Assembly (NCBI GenBank): GCA_946482375.1
Contig: CAMLRH010000085.1
Coordinates: 1 to 9,517, forward strand
Reading direction: 5' to 3'
Source: an uncultured Caulobacteraceae bacterium
GTDB taxonomy: Bacteria; Pseudomonadota; Alphaproteobacteria; Caulobacterales; Caulobacteraceae
Length of the DNA stretch: 9,517 nucleotides
Shown here: piece after piece, positions 1 to 7,043 of the stretch
Layout of the letters: every line of letters begins with the position of its first letter
How positions within the stretch are numbered: the stretch's first letter is position 1
The notes under the pieces: model-generated
The model's input: only the letters and a program-made list of their open reading frames with translations
The model's database searches: none
What the model was told of the DNA's origin: nothing
Position numbers and translations under genes: made by a program

Positions 1-1097
1 GGCCGGAGTTGCGCGACGTTCCGCTCATCGTCGGCGGCGGCAAGCGTGGGGTGGTCACCACCTGCTGCTACATCGCCCGCATGAACGGTGTGCGTTCGGC
101 CATGCCGATGTTCAAGGCGCGACGGTTCTGTCCGGAAGCCACCATCCTATCGCCGGACTTTCGCAAGTACCGCACCGAGAGCCGCCGCATCTTCGACAAG
201 GTCCGCAAGCTGACGCCGCTGGTCCAGGGCCTGTCGCTGGACGAGGCGTGGATGGACCTCTCCGGCACCGAACGCCTGCACGGCGCCCCGCCGGCGCTGA
301 CGCTGGCGAAATTGCAGGCCGAGATCGAGGCGGAGATCGGCCTCACCGTCTCCATCGGCCTCGCGCCCAACAAATTCCTGGCCAAGATCGCCTCCGACCT
401 CGACAAGCCGCGCGGCTTCTCGGTCATCGGCGAGGCGGAAAAGCAAGCCTTTCTCGCGTCCAAGCCCGTCGGCATCATTCCAGGCGTCGGCCCGGCCATG
501 GTCGCCACGCTGGAGAAGTCCGGTTATCGCACCGTCGGCGACCTCGCGAGCGCGGACCTGCGTGACCTCGCCGACCGCTTCGGCGCCTACGGCCTGCGCC
601 TGCAGCAACTGTCACGCGGCGAGGACGCCCGGGCCGTCGACCCCGACGGCGCGCGCAAGACCATCAGCGCCGAAAACACCTTCCTCGACGACCTCGCGAC
701 CATCCCCGAACTCGAGGACCAGCTCTGGCCACTCTGCGAGAAGGTCGCCCGGCAGCTTCGCGCCGAGGGCATCGCCGGCCGGGTGGCGACACTGAAGCTG
801 CGCACCACCGACTTCCGCATCATCACGCGTCGGCGCACGCTGCCTGTTCCGATCCAGACCGCGAAGACCCTGTTCCAGGTCACCCGCGAGCTTCTCAGCC
901 ACGAAATGGCCCGCGCCCCTTACCGTTTGATCGGCGCGGGCCTATCTGACTTCGTGGACGCCGAAGAAGCCGCCAGCGACTTCTTCGCGGGTGACGAGCG
1001 GCGTGCGCTCAGCGGCGAGAAGGCCATGGACAAGCTCCGTGCCCGTTACGGGTCGGAGGCCGTGGTTTCGGGCCGGGCGCTGAAGCGAAAATCGTGA
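1..1097 (+). CDS. dinB: DNA polymerase IV (Y-family translesion polymerase), 5' end missing
   Basis: Error-prone Y-family polymerase that bypasses DNA lesions. The reading frame is open from base 3 (Pro-Glu-Leu), so the true start and the N-terminal first catalytic Asp lie outside the window; the TTG at 9 is an internal Leu codon, not a start. Visible in order are the finger segment with GVRSAMP (87-107), the palm motif SLDEA carrying the catalytic Asp-Glu (234-248), the SIGLAPNKFLAKIASDLDKP segment (351-410), a helix-hairpin-helix with GIIPGVGPAM (471-500), and a C-terminal little-finger domain starting near KTISAE. The second catalytic motif is intact, which argues for an active DinB rather than the inactive ImuB relative. 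It ends with TGA at 1095-1097, 102 bases before clpS on the same strand. No terminator is visible in that gap, so read-through into clpS is possible. No LexA operator can be assessed because the promoter is missing. Confidence 0.93.
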   Translation, partial: PELRDVPLIVGGGKRGVVTTCCYIARMNGVRSAMPMFKARRFCPEATILSPDFRKYRTESRRIFDKVRKLTPLVQGLSLDEAWMDLSGTERLHGAPPALTLAKLQAEIEAEIGLTVSIGLAPNKFLAKIASDLDKPRGFSVIGEAEKQAFLASKPVGIIPGVGPAMVATLEKSGYRTVGDLASADLRDLADRFGAYGLRLQQLSRGEDARAVDPDGARKTISAENTFLDDLATIPELEDQLWPLCEKVARQLRAEGIAGRVATLKLRTTDFRIITRRRTLPVPIQTAKTLFQVTRELLSHEMARAPYRLIGAGLSDFVDAEEAASDFFAGDERRALSGEKAMDKLRARYGSEAVVSGRALKRKS

Positions 1098-1123
1098 TTG
1101 GCCCAGTGCGGCAAGGACAACCC

Positions 1124-1153
1124 TTCCAAACCGCCCGCGTTTCCATATCTAAT
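1124..1153 (+). promoter_or_regulatory. Candidate clpS promoter
   Basis: In the 102-base gap between dinB and clpS an AT-rich patch contains TCTAAT (1148-1153), a 5-of-6 match to the sigma70 -10 box. A weak -35-like TTCCAA (1124-1129) lies 18 bases upstream. Transcription would begin near 1160 and give a leader of about 40 bases, consistent with the ATG chosen at 1200. The -35 match is poor, so this is a suggestion only. Confidence 0.3.
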
Positions 1154-1199
1154 TGATGTCGGCGGGACTCAGTCGCCCCGCTTGGAGGCGTGGAGTCGA

Positions 1200-1529
1200 A
1201 TGCCCGAAAGGCGGCAAGACGGACAAGGCAACGGTTTGGGATCGGCTGTCGTTACGCAGACGAAACCCAAGACCCAGAAGCCGTCGCTGTATCGGGTGCT
1301 CCTGCTCAACGACGACTACACCCCCATGGAGTTCGTCGTTTACGTGCTGGAGCGTTTCTTCAACAAGTCTCGCGAAGACGCGACTCGCATCATGCTTCAC
1401 GTGCACCAGCACGGAGTCGGCGTGTGCGGAGTCTTCACCTACGAGGTAGCGGAGACGAAGGTCGCCCAGGTGATCGACTCGGCTCGTCGCCATCAACACC
1501 CCCTTCAGTGCACCATGGAAAAGGATTGA
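1200..1529 (+). CDS. clpS: ATP-dependent Clp protease adaptor ClpS
   Basis: Adaptor that binds proteins with bulky N-terminal residues (N-degrons) and hands them to ClpA for degradation by ClpAP in the cytoplasm. The product is 109 residues. After a flexible polar N-terminal tail (about residues 1-28) comes the ClpS core with [12 protein letters not shown] (34-45) and [11 protein letters not shown] (67-77). N37, D39, M43 and H69 correspond to N47, D49, M53 and H79 of the C. crescentus protein (known from its structures), the Asn/Asp/His that hold the substrate alpha-amino group and the gatekeeper Met, at a constant offset of 10. The ATG at 1200 is preferred: GGAG (1192-1195) and GGAGG (1184-1188) precede it, and the length fits the family. 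The frame stays open back to a TTG at 1098, but that 34-residue extension is unlike ClpS. clpA starts 7 bases after the stop, indicating an operon. Confidence 0.97.
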   Translation: MPERRQDGQGNGLGSAVVTQTKPKTQKPSLYRVLLLNDDYTPMEFVVYVLERFFNKSREDATRIMLHVHQHGVGVCGVFTYEVAETKVAQVIDSARRHQHPLQCTMEKD

Positions 1530-1536
1530 GCGGCTA

Positions 1537-3858
1537 ATGCCCTCGTTTTCGCGCCACCTCGAAGAGTCGCTCCACAGAGCCGTCGCCTACGCCAACCAGC
1601 GCAAGCACGAGTACGCGACCCTCGAGCACCTGCTTCTGGCCCTCATCGACGATGAGGACGCCGCCGGTGTGATGCGCGCCTGCGACGTCGATCTCGGCGC
1701 GCTGAAGAAGAGCCTGATCAACTACCTCGACACCGAGTTGCGCTCGCTGATAGTGGACGACGGCGACGACGCCAAGCCGACCGCCGGCTTCCAGCGCGTG
1801 ATCCAGCGCGCGGTCATCCACGTGCAGTCGTCGGGCCGCGACGAGGTCACCGGCGCCAACGTGCTGGTCGCCGTCTTCTCCGAGCGCGAGAGCCACGCCG
1901 CCTACTTCCTGCAAGAGCAGGACATGACCCGCTACGACGCGGTCAACTACATCGCCCACGGCATCGCCAAGAAGGCCGGCGCGTCCGAAGCCAAGGCCGT
2001 CAAGGGCGCCGCCCAGGTCGAGGACGACGAGAAGCCCAACGCCAAGACCGGCGGCGAGGCGCTCGAGGCCTACTGTGTCGACCTCAACGAGAAGGCCCGC
2101 CAGGGCAAGGTCGACCCGCTGATCGGCCGCGCGGCCGAGGTCGAGCGCTGCATCCAGATCCTCTGCCGGCGGACCAAGAACAACCCGCTGCTGGTCGGCG
2201 ACCCGGGCGTCGGCAAGACCGCTATCGCCGAAGGCCTGGCCCGCAAGATCGTCACCCACCAGGTGCCCGAGGTCCTGGAAGGCGCGACCATCTATGCGCT
2301 GGACATGGGAGCGCTGCTCGCCGGCACGAAGTACCGCGGCGACTTCGAGCAGCGTCTGAAGGCGGTGCTCAAGCAGCTGGTCGACAACCCCAACGCCATC
2401 CTGTTCATCGACGAGATCCACACGGTGATCGGCGCCGGCGCGACGTCCGGCGGGGCCATGGACGCCTCGAACCTGCTCAATCCCGCGCTCGCCTCAGGCA
2501 CGCTGCGGTGCATGGGCTCGACCACCTACAAGGAATACCGGCAGCACTTCGAGAAGGACCGCGCGCTGGTCCGCCGCTTCCAGAAGATCGACGTCAACGA
2601 GCCGACGATCGAGGACACCATCAAGATCCTCAAGGGCCTGAAGAGCTACTACGAGGAGTTCCACAAGCTGAAGTACACCAACGACGCCATCAAGTCGGCG
2701 GTGGACCTCTCGGCCAAGTACATCACTGACCGCAAGCTGCCGGACAAGGCGATCGACGTCATCGACGAGGCCGGCGCCTCGCAGATGCTGTTGCCCGAAG
2801 CGCGGCGTAAGAAGACCATCGGCGTCAAGGAGATCGAAGGCATCGTGGCCAAGATCGCCCGCATCCCGCCGAAATCGGTCTCCAAGTCCGACACCGAGGC
2901 GCTGAAGTCGCTCGAAGTCGACCTGGAGCGCGCCGTGTTCGGCCAGGAAGAGGCGCTGGGCCAGCTCGCCGCCGCCATGAAGATGGCGCGGGCGGGCCTG
3001 CGCGACCCGAACAAGCCCATCGGCTGCTATCTGTTCAGCGGCCCCACGGGTGTCGGCAAGACCGAGGCCGCCCGCCAGCTCGCCTCGACGCTCGGCATCG
3101 ACCTGCTGCGCTTCGACATGAGCGAATACATGGAGCGCCACACGGTCAGCCGCCTGATCGGCGCGCCTCCGGGATACGTCGGCTACGACCAGGGCGGCCA
3201 GCTGACCGACGCTGTCGACCAGCACCCGCACGCGGTCGTGTTGCTGGACGAGATCGAGAAGGCCCACCAGGACGTCTACAACATCCTGCTGCAGGTCATG
3301 GACCACGGCTCGCTGACCGACTCCAACGGCAAGAAGGTCGATTTCCGCAACGTCGTCCTGATCATGACGACGAACGCCGGCGCCGCCGACGCCCAGCGCA
3401 ACACCATCGGCTTTGGCCGTGGCAAGGCCGACGGCGAGAGCGAGGAAGCGATCAAGCGCATCTTCACGCCGGAGTTCCGCAACCGTCTGGACGCCATCGT
3501 CGCCTTCAAGCCGCTGACGCCGGAGATCATCCGCCAGGTGGTGCAGAAGTTCGTCCTGCAGCTCGAAGCCCAGCTCGCCGACCGCAACGTCACCATCGAG
3601 ACCAGCGACGAGGCGGCCGACTGGCTGGCCAAGAACGGCTTCGACGAGCTCTATGGCGCCCGGCCGCTGGCCCGGGTCATCCAGGAAGAGATCAAGAAGC
3701 CGCTGGCCGACGACATCCTGTTCGGACGCCTCTCGCGCGGCGGCCACGTCCGGGTGGTGCTCAAGGACGGCAAGATCGCCTTCGAATTCAATCCCGCCGC
3801 CACGCCGCCGAAGGCGCCAAAGACGGACGAGGCCGAAGAGCCGGCGCTGGCGGACTAG
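1537..3858 (+). CDS. clpA: ATP-dependent Clp protease ATP-binding subunit ClpA
   Basis: Hexameric AAA+ unfoldase that feeds substrates into the ClpP peptidase, with ClpS as adaptor. The 773 residues have the full ClpA layout: an N-terminal ClpS-binding repeat domain (about 1-145), an acidic linker (about 160-175), AAA module 1 with Walker A GDPGVGKT (221-228) and Walker B FIDE (D292, E293), and AAA module 2 with Walker A GPTGVGKT (502-509) and Walker B LLDE (D571, E572). The IGF tripeptide (624-626) is the loop that docks on ClpP; E. coli ClpA has IGL here. The coiled-coil middle domain of ClpB is absent, which separates it from that relative. The C-terminal tail (about 750-773) is rich in Pro, Ala and acidic residues. 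ATG at 1537 follows an AAGGA (1521-1525) inside the end of clpS. The TAG stop at 3856-3858 touches the stop of the opposing HIT gene. Confidence 0.98.
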   Translation: MPSFSRHLEESLHRAVAYANQRKHEYATLEHLLLALIDDEDAAGVMRACDVDLGALKKSLINYLDTELRSLIVDDGDDAKPTAGFQRVIQRAVIHVQSSGRDEVTGANVLVAVFSERESHAAYFLQEQDMTRYDAVNYIAHGIAKKAGASEAKAVKGAAQVEDDEKPNAKTGGEALEAYCVDLNEKARQGKVDPLIGRAAEVERCIQILCRRTKNNPLLVGDPGVGKTAIAEGLARKIVTHQVPEVLEGATIYALDMGALLAGTKYRGDFEQRLKAVLKQLVDNPNAILFIDEIHTVIGAGATSGGAMDASNLLNPALASGTLRCMGSTTYKEYRQHFEKDRALVRRFQKIDVNEPTIEDTIKILKGLKSYYEEFHKLKYTNDAIKSAVDLSAKYITDRKLPDKAIDVIDEAGASQMLLPEARRKKTIGVKEIEGIVAKIARIPPKSVSKSDTEALKSLEVDLERAVFGQEEALGQLAAAMKMARAGLRDPNKPIGCYLFSGPTGVGKTEAARQLASTLGIDLLRFDMSEYMERHTVSRLIGAPPGYVGYDQGGQLTDAVDQHPHAVVLLDEIEKAHQDVYNILLQVMDHGSLTDSNGKKVDFRNVVLIMTTNAGAADAQRNTIGFGRGKADGESEEAIKRIFTPEFRNRLDAIVAFKPLTPEIIRQVVQKFVLQLEAQLADRNVTIETSDEAADWLAKNGFDELYGARPLARVIQEEIKKPLADDILFGRLSRGGHVRVVLKDGKIAFEFNPAATPPKAPKTDEAEEPALAD

Positions 3859-4290
3859 CTACAGCTTCGCCGCGATCTGGCCGGCCAGGGCTTTCAGCTC
3901 GTCCATCTCGGCCATGCCTGCGCCATGGCGGCCCAGCGGCACGCCTTCCCAGCGCGGGATGACGTGGAAATGCAGGTGATAGATGGTCTGGCCGGCGGGC
4001 GCGCCGTTGAACTGAGTGACGACGATGCCGTCCGGATTGAGGGCGGCGCGGATGGCTCGGGCGGTCTTCTGCGTCGCGCCGATCAGTCGCCCAAGCGTCT
4101 TGGGCTCGGCATCCAGCAGGTTGCGTGCTTTCGACGTCTTGGAAATGACTAGCGCGTGGCCTTTCGCCTGCGGGAACGCGTCCATCAGGGCCAGGACCTC
4201 GTCGTCCTCGAAGATCTTCGCGGCCGGAATCTCGCCGCGCACGATCTTCGCGAAGATGTTGGCGTCGTCGTAGGTACCGTCCAGGCTCAT
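3859..4290 (-). CDS. HIT-family protein (HinT/Fhit-like nucleotide hydrolase)
   Basis: Histidine-triad proteins are small cytoplasmic dimers that hydrolyse nucleoside phosphoramidates, acyl-adenylates or dinucleoside polyphosphates; the natural substrate here cannot be told from sequence. The product is 143 residues. It shows the N-terminal FAKIVRGEIPAAKIFED segment (13-29), a middle DAFPQAKGHALVISK stretch (37-51), NGAPAGQTIYH (95-105), and the catalytic histidine triad HLHFHVIPRW (105-114; H105, H107, H109). The ATG at 4290-4288 is chosen because AGAGGAG (4303-4297) lies 6 bases upstream; the frame remains open further upstream to 4374, but that extension is Arg/Ala/Ser-rich and not HIT-like. 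The gene is monocistronic in this window, divergent from the lipoprotein gene and convergent with clpA with no spacer at all. Family confident, substrate unknown. Confidence 0.95.
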   Translation of the reverse strand: MSLDGTYDDANIFAKIVRGEIPAAKIFEDDEVLALMDAFPQAKGHALVISKTSKARNLLDAEPKTLGRLIGATQKTARAIRAALNPDGIVVTQFNGAPAGQTIYHLHFHVIPRWEGVPLGRHGAGMAEMDELKALAGQIAAKL

Positions 4291-4312
4291 GGCGCACTCC
4301 TCTGATGAGGCC

Positions 4313-4320
4313 GTCCTAGC
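4313..4320 (-). promoter_or_regulatory. Candidate -10 element for the HIT gene
   Basis: On the minus strand GCTAGGAC (4320-4313) matches the alphaproteobacterial housekeeping -10 consensus GCTANAWC at 6 of 7 defined positions. Transcription would start near 4306, just upstream of the AGAGGAG ribosome binding site. No good -35 element is visible at the right distance, so support is modest. Confidence 0.3.
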
Positions 4321-4367
4321 ATGATGCGAACGGGCTCGCCCTCCCCCTTGGCTAACGCAGCGTAAGC

Positions 4368-4399
4368 ACCCCACCTCATCGGGGTATCAGTGTGAGGTG
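4368..4399 (+). promoter_or_regulatory. Two mutually exclusive hairpins over the lipoprotein ribosome binding site
   Basis: Directly ahead of the ATG at 4404, CACCTCA (4372-4378) is the exact reverse complement of TGAGGTG (4393-4399), which contains the GAGG Shine-Dalgarno sequence; this 7-bp stem with a 14-base loop would hide the ribosome binding site. A second stem, ACCCC (4368-4372) with GGGGT (4381-4385), shares C4372 and lies within the region of the first, so both cannot form fully at once and the second would leave the Shine-Dalgarno free. This is seen directly in the bases; any switching role is inference. Confidence 0.35.
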
Positions 4400-4403
4400 A
4401 ACC

Positions 4404-5168
4404 ATGCGGACCCCCGCCGCAATCGTCGCCGCCCTGGCCCTTGGCGCCTGCGCGAGCACCACGACCCAGTCCGGCTTCCTGACGAACTACGAAGGCTTCC
4501 AGAAGCGCGAAGACACCGTCCGCGCGGCCATCGCCGGGCGCTCGGACGCCGCCGCCCTGCTGCCGGTCCGGCGGATCAGCATCGAAAAGACGACCTTCGC
4601 GCCCGGCGCCGATGTCGGCTGGATGAGCGCCGGCGAGCGCGAAATGCTGCTGCGTGAACTCGATGCGCAGCTCTGCTTTGAACTGACGGAACGCTACGAG
4701 CTGGCTGCGGACGCGCCCGAAGCCCGCGTCCGCGCGGCGGTGACGGCGGCAAGGCCCACGGGCCGGGTCGGTTCGGTGGCCTCGGCAGCGGCCGACTTCT
4801 TTATTCCCGGTCCCATCGGCCTGCGCGTCCCCGGCACGCTGGGCGCGTTGGCGGCGGAGGCGGAGATGCTCGATCCAGCCGGTAAGCAGCTCGCCGCCAT
4901 CAGCTGGAACCGCGTCGCGACGCCCGTCGGCACCGACTCGCCGTCGCTAAGCCGCATCGGCGACGCTCTCCAGTTCGCCGAGCCCTTCGCGGATGAAGCT
5001 GCAAAGGTGATGGCCGCACCCGACGCGCCTGGTCGAAAGCTCGAGGCGCCCGATCCCTGCGCCGACTACGGCCCGCGCTTCCGTCCGGAAGGATTTCTGA
5101 CCAAACTGGTCACCGGCCTCTACGCGCCCGAGACCAGCGCCGCGAAGAAGGAGACGGACGGAAAATGA
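4404..5168 (+). CDS. Putative DUF3313-like lipoprotein
   Basis: Predicted envelope lipoprotein of 254 residues. A short N-terminal segment ends in a lipobox, ALGAC, with lipidated Cys at 16; residue 17 is Ala rather than Asp, which by the E. coli rule favours the outer membrane. The mature part starts with SGFLTNYEGF (23-32), has a middle EARVRAAVTAARPTG block, and a later LAAEAEMLDPAGKQLAAI block. Together these resemble Pfam DUF3313, a proteobacterial lipoprotein family of unknown function; this assignment is from memory of the family pattern. The ATG at 4404 follows GAGG by 6 bases. The gene overlaps the next by ATGA (5165-5168), so the two are probably translationally coupled. Function is unknown; a link to the co-encoded membrane protein is inference. 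Confidence 0.8.
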   Translation: MRTPAAIVAALALGACASTTTQSGFLTNYEGFQKREDTVRAAIAGRSDAAALLPVRRISIEKTTFAPGADVGWMSAGEREMLLRELDAQLCFELTERYELAADAPEARVRAAVTAARPTGRVGSVASAAADFFIPGPIGLRVPGTLGALAAEAEMLDPAGKQLAAISWNRVATPVGTDSPSLSRIGDALQFAEPFADEAAKVMAAPDAPGRKLEAPDPCADYGPRFRPEGFLTKLVTGLYAPETSAAKKETDGK

Positions 5169-5905
5169 ACAAGCCCGTTCTGCGCACCATCCTCATCGTT
5201 CTTGCGGTCGCCCTGGCCATCGCCATGCCGATCTGGCGCGAATTGACCGACTTCGGCCTGACCCAGTCCGAGTTCGCCAGACAGGGGGACGAGACCCTGC
5301 GAGCGGCGGGCTATGCGTTCTCGATATGGAGCGTCATCTACCTCGGCCTGGCCATCTACGCGGTCTGGCAGGCGCTGCCTTCAACACCGGAGAGCTCGCT
5401 GCTGCGGGCGGTCGGCTGGCCGTCGGTCTTCGGCGTCGGAGCATGCGCGGACTGGATCTTCGTCTCGGCGATGGACTGGCGCTGGCTGAGCGTGGCGGTG
5501 ATCCTGATCGCCGCCGGCGCGACTCTGTTCGGGCTCTGGCGCGCCGTGCCGGAAACCGGATCGGTAAGCACGGCGGCGCGCCGGATCGTGCTCTGGCCGC
5601 TGGGCCTGCTGGGCGGCTGGTTGACGGCGGCGGCGGTCCTCAACGTCGTCACGGTGATGACGATGGAGGGCATGATCGGCGAGGCGCCGATCGCGATCGC
5701 CGCCCTCTCCATCGTCGCGGCGGTCGCGCTCGTGATGATCGCGCGGACCAGGTCCCTGCCCTACGCACTCGCCGTTCTTTGGGCGCTGGCCGGCGTGTGG
5801 GTCGCGGAGCGAGCCGACAACCCGGCCGCCGCCTGGCTCGCGGTCGGCTGGGGCGTGGTCGTTATTCTCGGCTTCCTTTATCTGGTTCGGGCCCGGCGGA
5901 CCTGA
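5165..5905 (+). CDS. Trp-rich polytopic membrane protein, TspO/MBR-like
   Basis: Integral inner-membrane protein of 246 residues with seven to eight predicted hydrophobic segments (about 7-24, 47-70, 80-100, 107-126, 140-165, 173-193, 199-214 and 222-241) and a basic C-terminus (RARR). It has 14 tryptophans. The AGYAFSIWSVIYLGL stretch (48-62) resembles the PPGW-F-x-x-W-x-x-LY segment of TspO/MBR tryptophan-rich sensory proteins, and longer proteins with an F-S-I-W-x-x-I-Y motif are commonly placed near that family. Classic TspO has five helices and about 160 residues, so this is at best a larger relative; porphyrin or sterol binding cannot be claimed. The ATG lies within the stop of the lipoprotein gene and there is a GGA-type ribosome site just before it. 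The last 44 bases overlap the convergent acyltransferase-like gene. Confidence 0.7.
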   Translation: MNKPVLRTILIVLAVALAIAMPIWRELTDFGLTQSEFARQGDETLRAAGYAFSIWSVIYLGLAIYAVWQALPSTPESSLLRAVGWPSVFGVGACADWIFVSAMDWRWLSVAVILIAAGATLFGLWRAVPETGSVSTAARRIVLWPLGLLGGWLTAAAVLNVVTVMTMEGMIGEAPIAIAALSIVAAVALVMIARTRSLPYALAVLWALAGVWVAERADNPAAAWLAVGWGVVVILGFLYLVRARRT

Positions 5906-7043
5906 ACGGCGAGTACGCCTCTTCCAGGTGCTCCATCTCCCAGCCGACCGCCTGACGCTCCTGTTCGAGGTAGCGGCGGACGGGCTCGCGTAGGGCCGGG
6001 TCGGCGATCCAGTGGGCGGAGTAGACGGGTTTGGGCAGGTAGCCGCGGGCGATCTTGTGCGGGCCCTGGGCGCCCGCCTCGACACGCGGCAGGCCGAGCC
6101 GGATCGCGTGCTCGATGGCTTGATAGTAGCAGAGCTCGAAGTGCAGGAACGGGACCTCCTCGACCGCGCCCCAGTGGCGGCCGTAGAGGCAGTCGTCGCC
6201 GATGAGGTTGAGGGCGCCGGCGATCCAGCGGCCGTCGCGCCGGGCCATGACCAGCAGAATGCGGTCGGCCATCCGCTCGCCGAGCAGCGAGAAGAACGTC
6301 CGGTTCAGGTACGGCCGTCCCCACTTCCGCGAGCCGGTGTCCATGTAGAAGCCGTAGAAGGCGTCCCAGTGGTCCTCGGTCAGGTCGGCGCCGGTCAGAG
6401 CGACAATCTCGACGCCCTTCTGAGCCTCGCGCCGTTCGCGGCGGATGGTCTTGCGGCGGCTGGATGAAAGGGCGCCGAGGAAGTCGTCGAAGATCGCGTA
6501 GCCCGCGTTCAGCCAGTGATACTGCTGGTCCTGGCGCAGGAGCAGACCCTGCTCGCCCATGAACCGCCACTCGTCCTCGACCGGGAAGGTCACATGCAGC
6601 GACGAGGCGCCGGCCCGCTCGGTCAGGGTCAGGGCGCCGCCGAGCAGCAGCCTGCGACCGGTTTCGACGTCGGCGCCCTCGCGGACCAGCAACCGCCGCC
6701 CTGTGACCGGCGAGAACGGCGAGGCGCACTGGAGTTTCGGATAGTACCGCCCCCCTGCCCGCTCGTAGGCGTCGGCCCACGACCAGTCGAAGACGTATTC
6801 CCCCTGGCTGTGGCTCTTCAGATAGAGGGGCATGACCGCCGCCGTTTCGCCCGCCTCGTCCTCGACCGACAGATGATGCGGCGCCCAGCCGGTGCGGTCA
6901 GCGGCGCAGCCGGCCTCTTCCAGCACGTCCAGAAAATCGAAGCTGACGAAGGGATTGCCGGGGCCTGCGCAGGCGTCCCACGCCTCGCGCCCCACCTCGG
7001 CGATGCGGCGGTGGATGCGAACCGCCGCCTTGAGCGAGGTCAC
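5862..7043 (-). CDS. GNAT-fold COG3146/DUF482 family protein (putative acyltransferase)
   Basis: The 393-residue product belongs to the COG3146/DUF482 group, annotated as peptidogalycan biosynthesis/recognition or GNAT-family N-acetyltransferase proteins. The biochemical reaction is not established to my knowledge. Family hallmarks near the C-terminus are GRHWGAVEEVPFLHFELCYY (288-307), VEAGAQGPHKIARGY (321-335) and SAHWIADP (342-349); N-terminal hallmarks include GNPFVSFDFLDVLEE (29-43) and VMPLYLKSHSQGEYVFDWSW (70-89). The central part (about 160-300) would be the second GNAT-like fold. The start is GTG at 7043-7041, overlapping the stop of the upstream gene as GTGA, with GAGGG (7057-7053) 9 bases ahead. 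The next in-frame Met is residue 71, too late for the family. Residues 381-393 lie wholly within the overlap with the opposing membrane-protein gene. Confidence 0.9.
   Translation of the reverse strand: MTSLKAAVRIHRRIAEVGREAWDACAGPGNPFVSFDFLDVLEEAGCAADRTGWAPHHLSVEDEAGETAAVMPLYLKSHSQGEYVFDWSWADAYERAGGRYYPKLQCASPFSPVTGRRLLVREGADVETGRRLLLGGALTLTERAGASSLHVTFPVEDEWRFMGEQGLLLRQDQQYHWLNAGYAIFDDFLGALSSSRRKTIRRERREAQKGVEIVALTGADLTEDHWDAFYGFYMDTGSRKWGRPYLNRTFFSLLGERMADRILLVMARRDGRWIAGALNLIGDDCLYGRHWGAVEEVPFLHFELCYYQAIEHAIRLGLPRVEAGAQGPHKIARGYLPKPVYSAHWIADPALREPVRRYLEQERQAVGWEMEHLEEAYSPFRSAGPEPDKGSRE

Noticed and set aside
1098..1199. Upstream in-frame extension of clpS from a TTG at 1098
   Set aside because: It would add 34 residues not seen in ClpS proteins, starts directly at the dinB stop with no ribosome site, and the ATG at 1200 has good Shine-Dalgarno sequences.
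2494..3747. A 417-residue minus-strand open frame opposite clpA, with a similar 295-residue frame at 1534-2421
   Set aside because: These are antisense shadows of a GC-rich clpA with low-complexity Val/Leu/Asp/Ala composition and no recognisable motif, while clpA itself is intact and motif-complete.
3877..3888. Perfect 12-base palindrome CTGGCCGGCCAG
   Set aside because: It lies in the HIT coding sequence, encodes part of its C-terminal helix, and has no loop or T-run. Such GC palindromes are expected at this base composition.
4302..4340. Hammerhead-ribozyme-like core CTGATGAG followed by CGAA
   Set aside because: The bases between the two motifs do not form a proper stem II, the second motif reads GAAC rather than GAAA, and no flanking stem I or III is seen. 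The CTGATGAG overlaps the HIT gene ribosome-binding region on the other strand.
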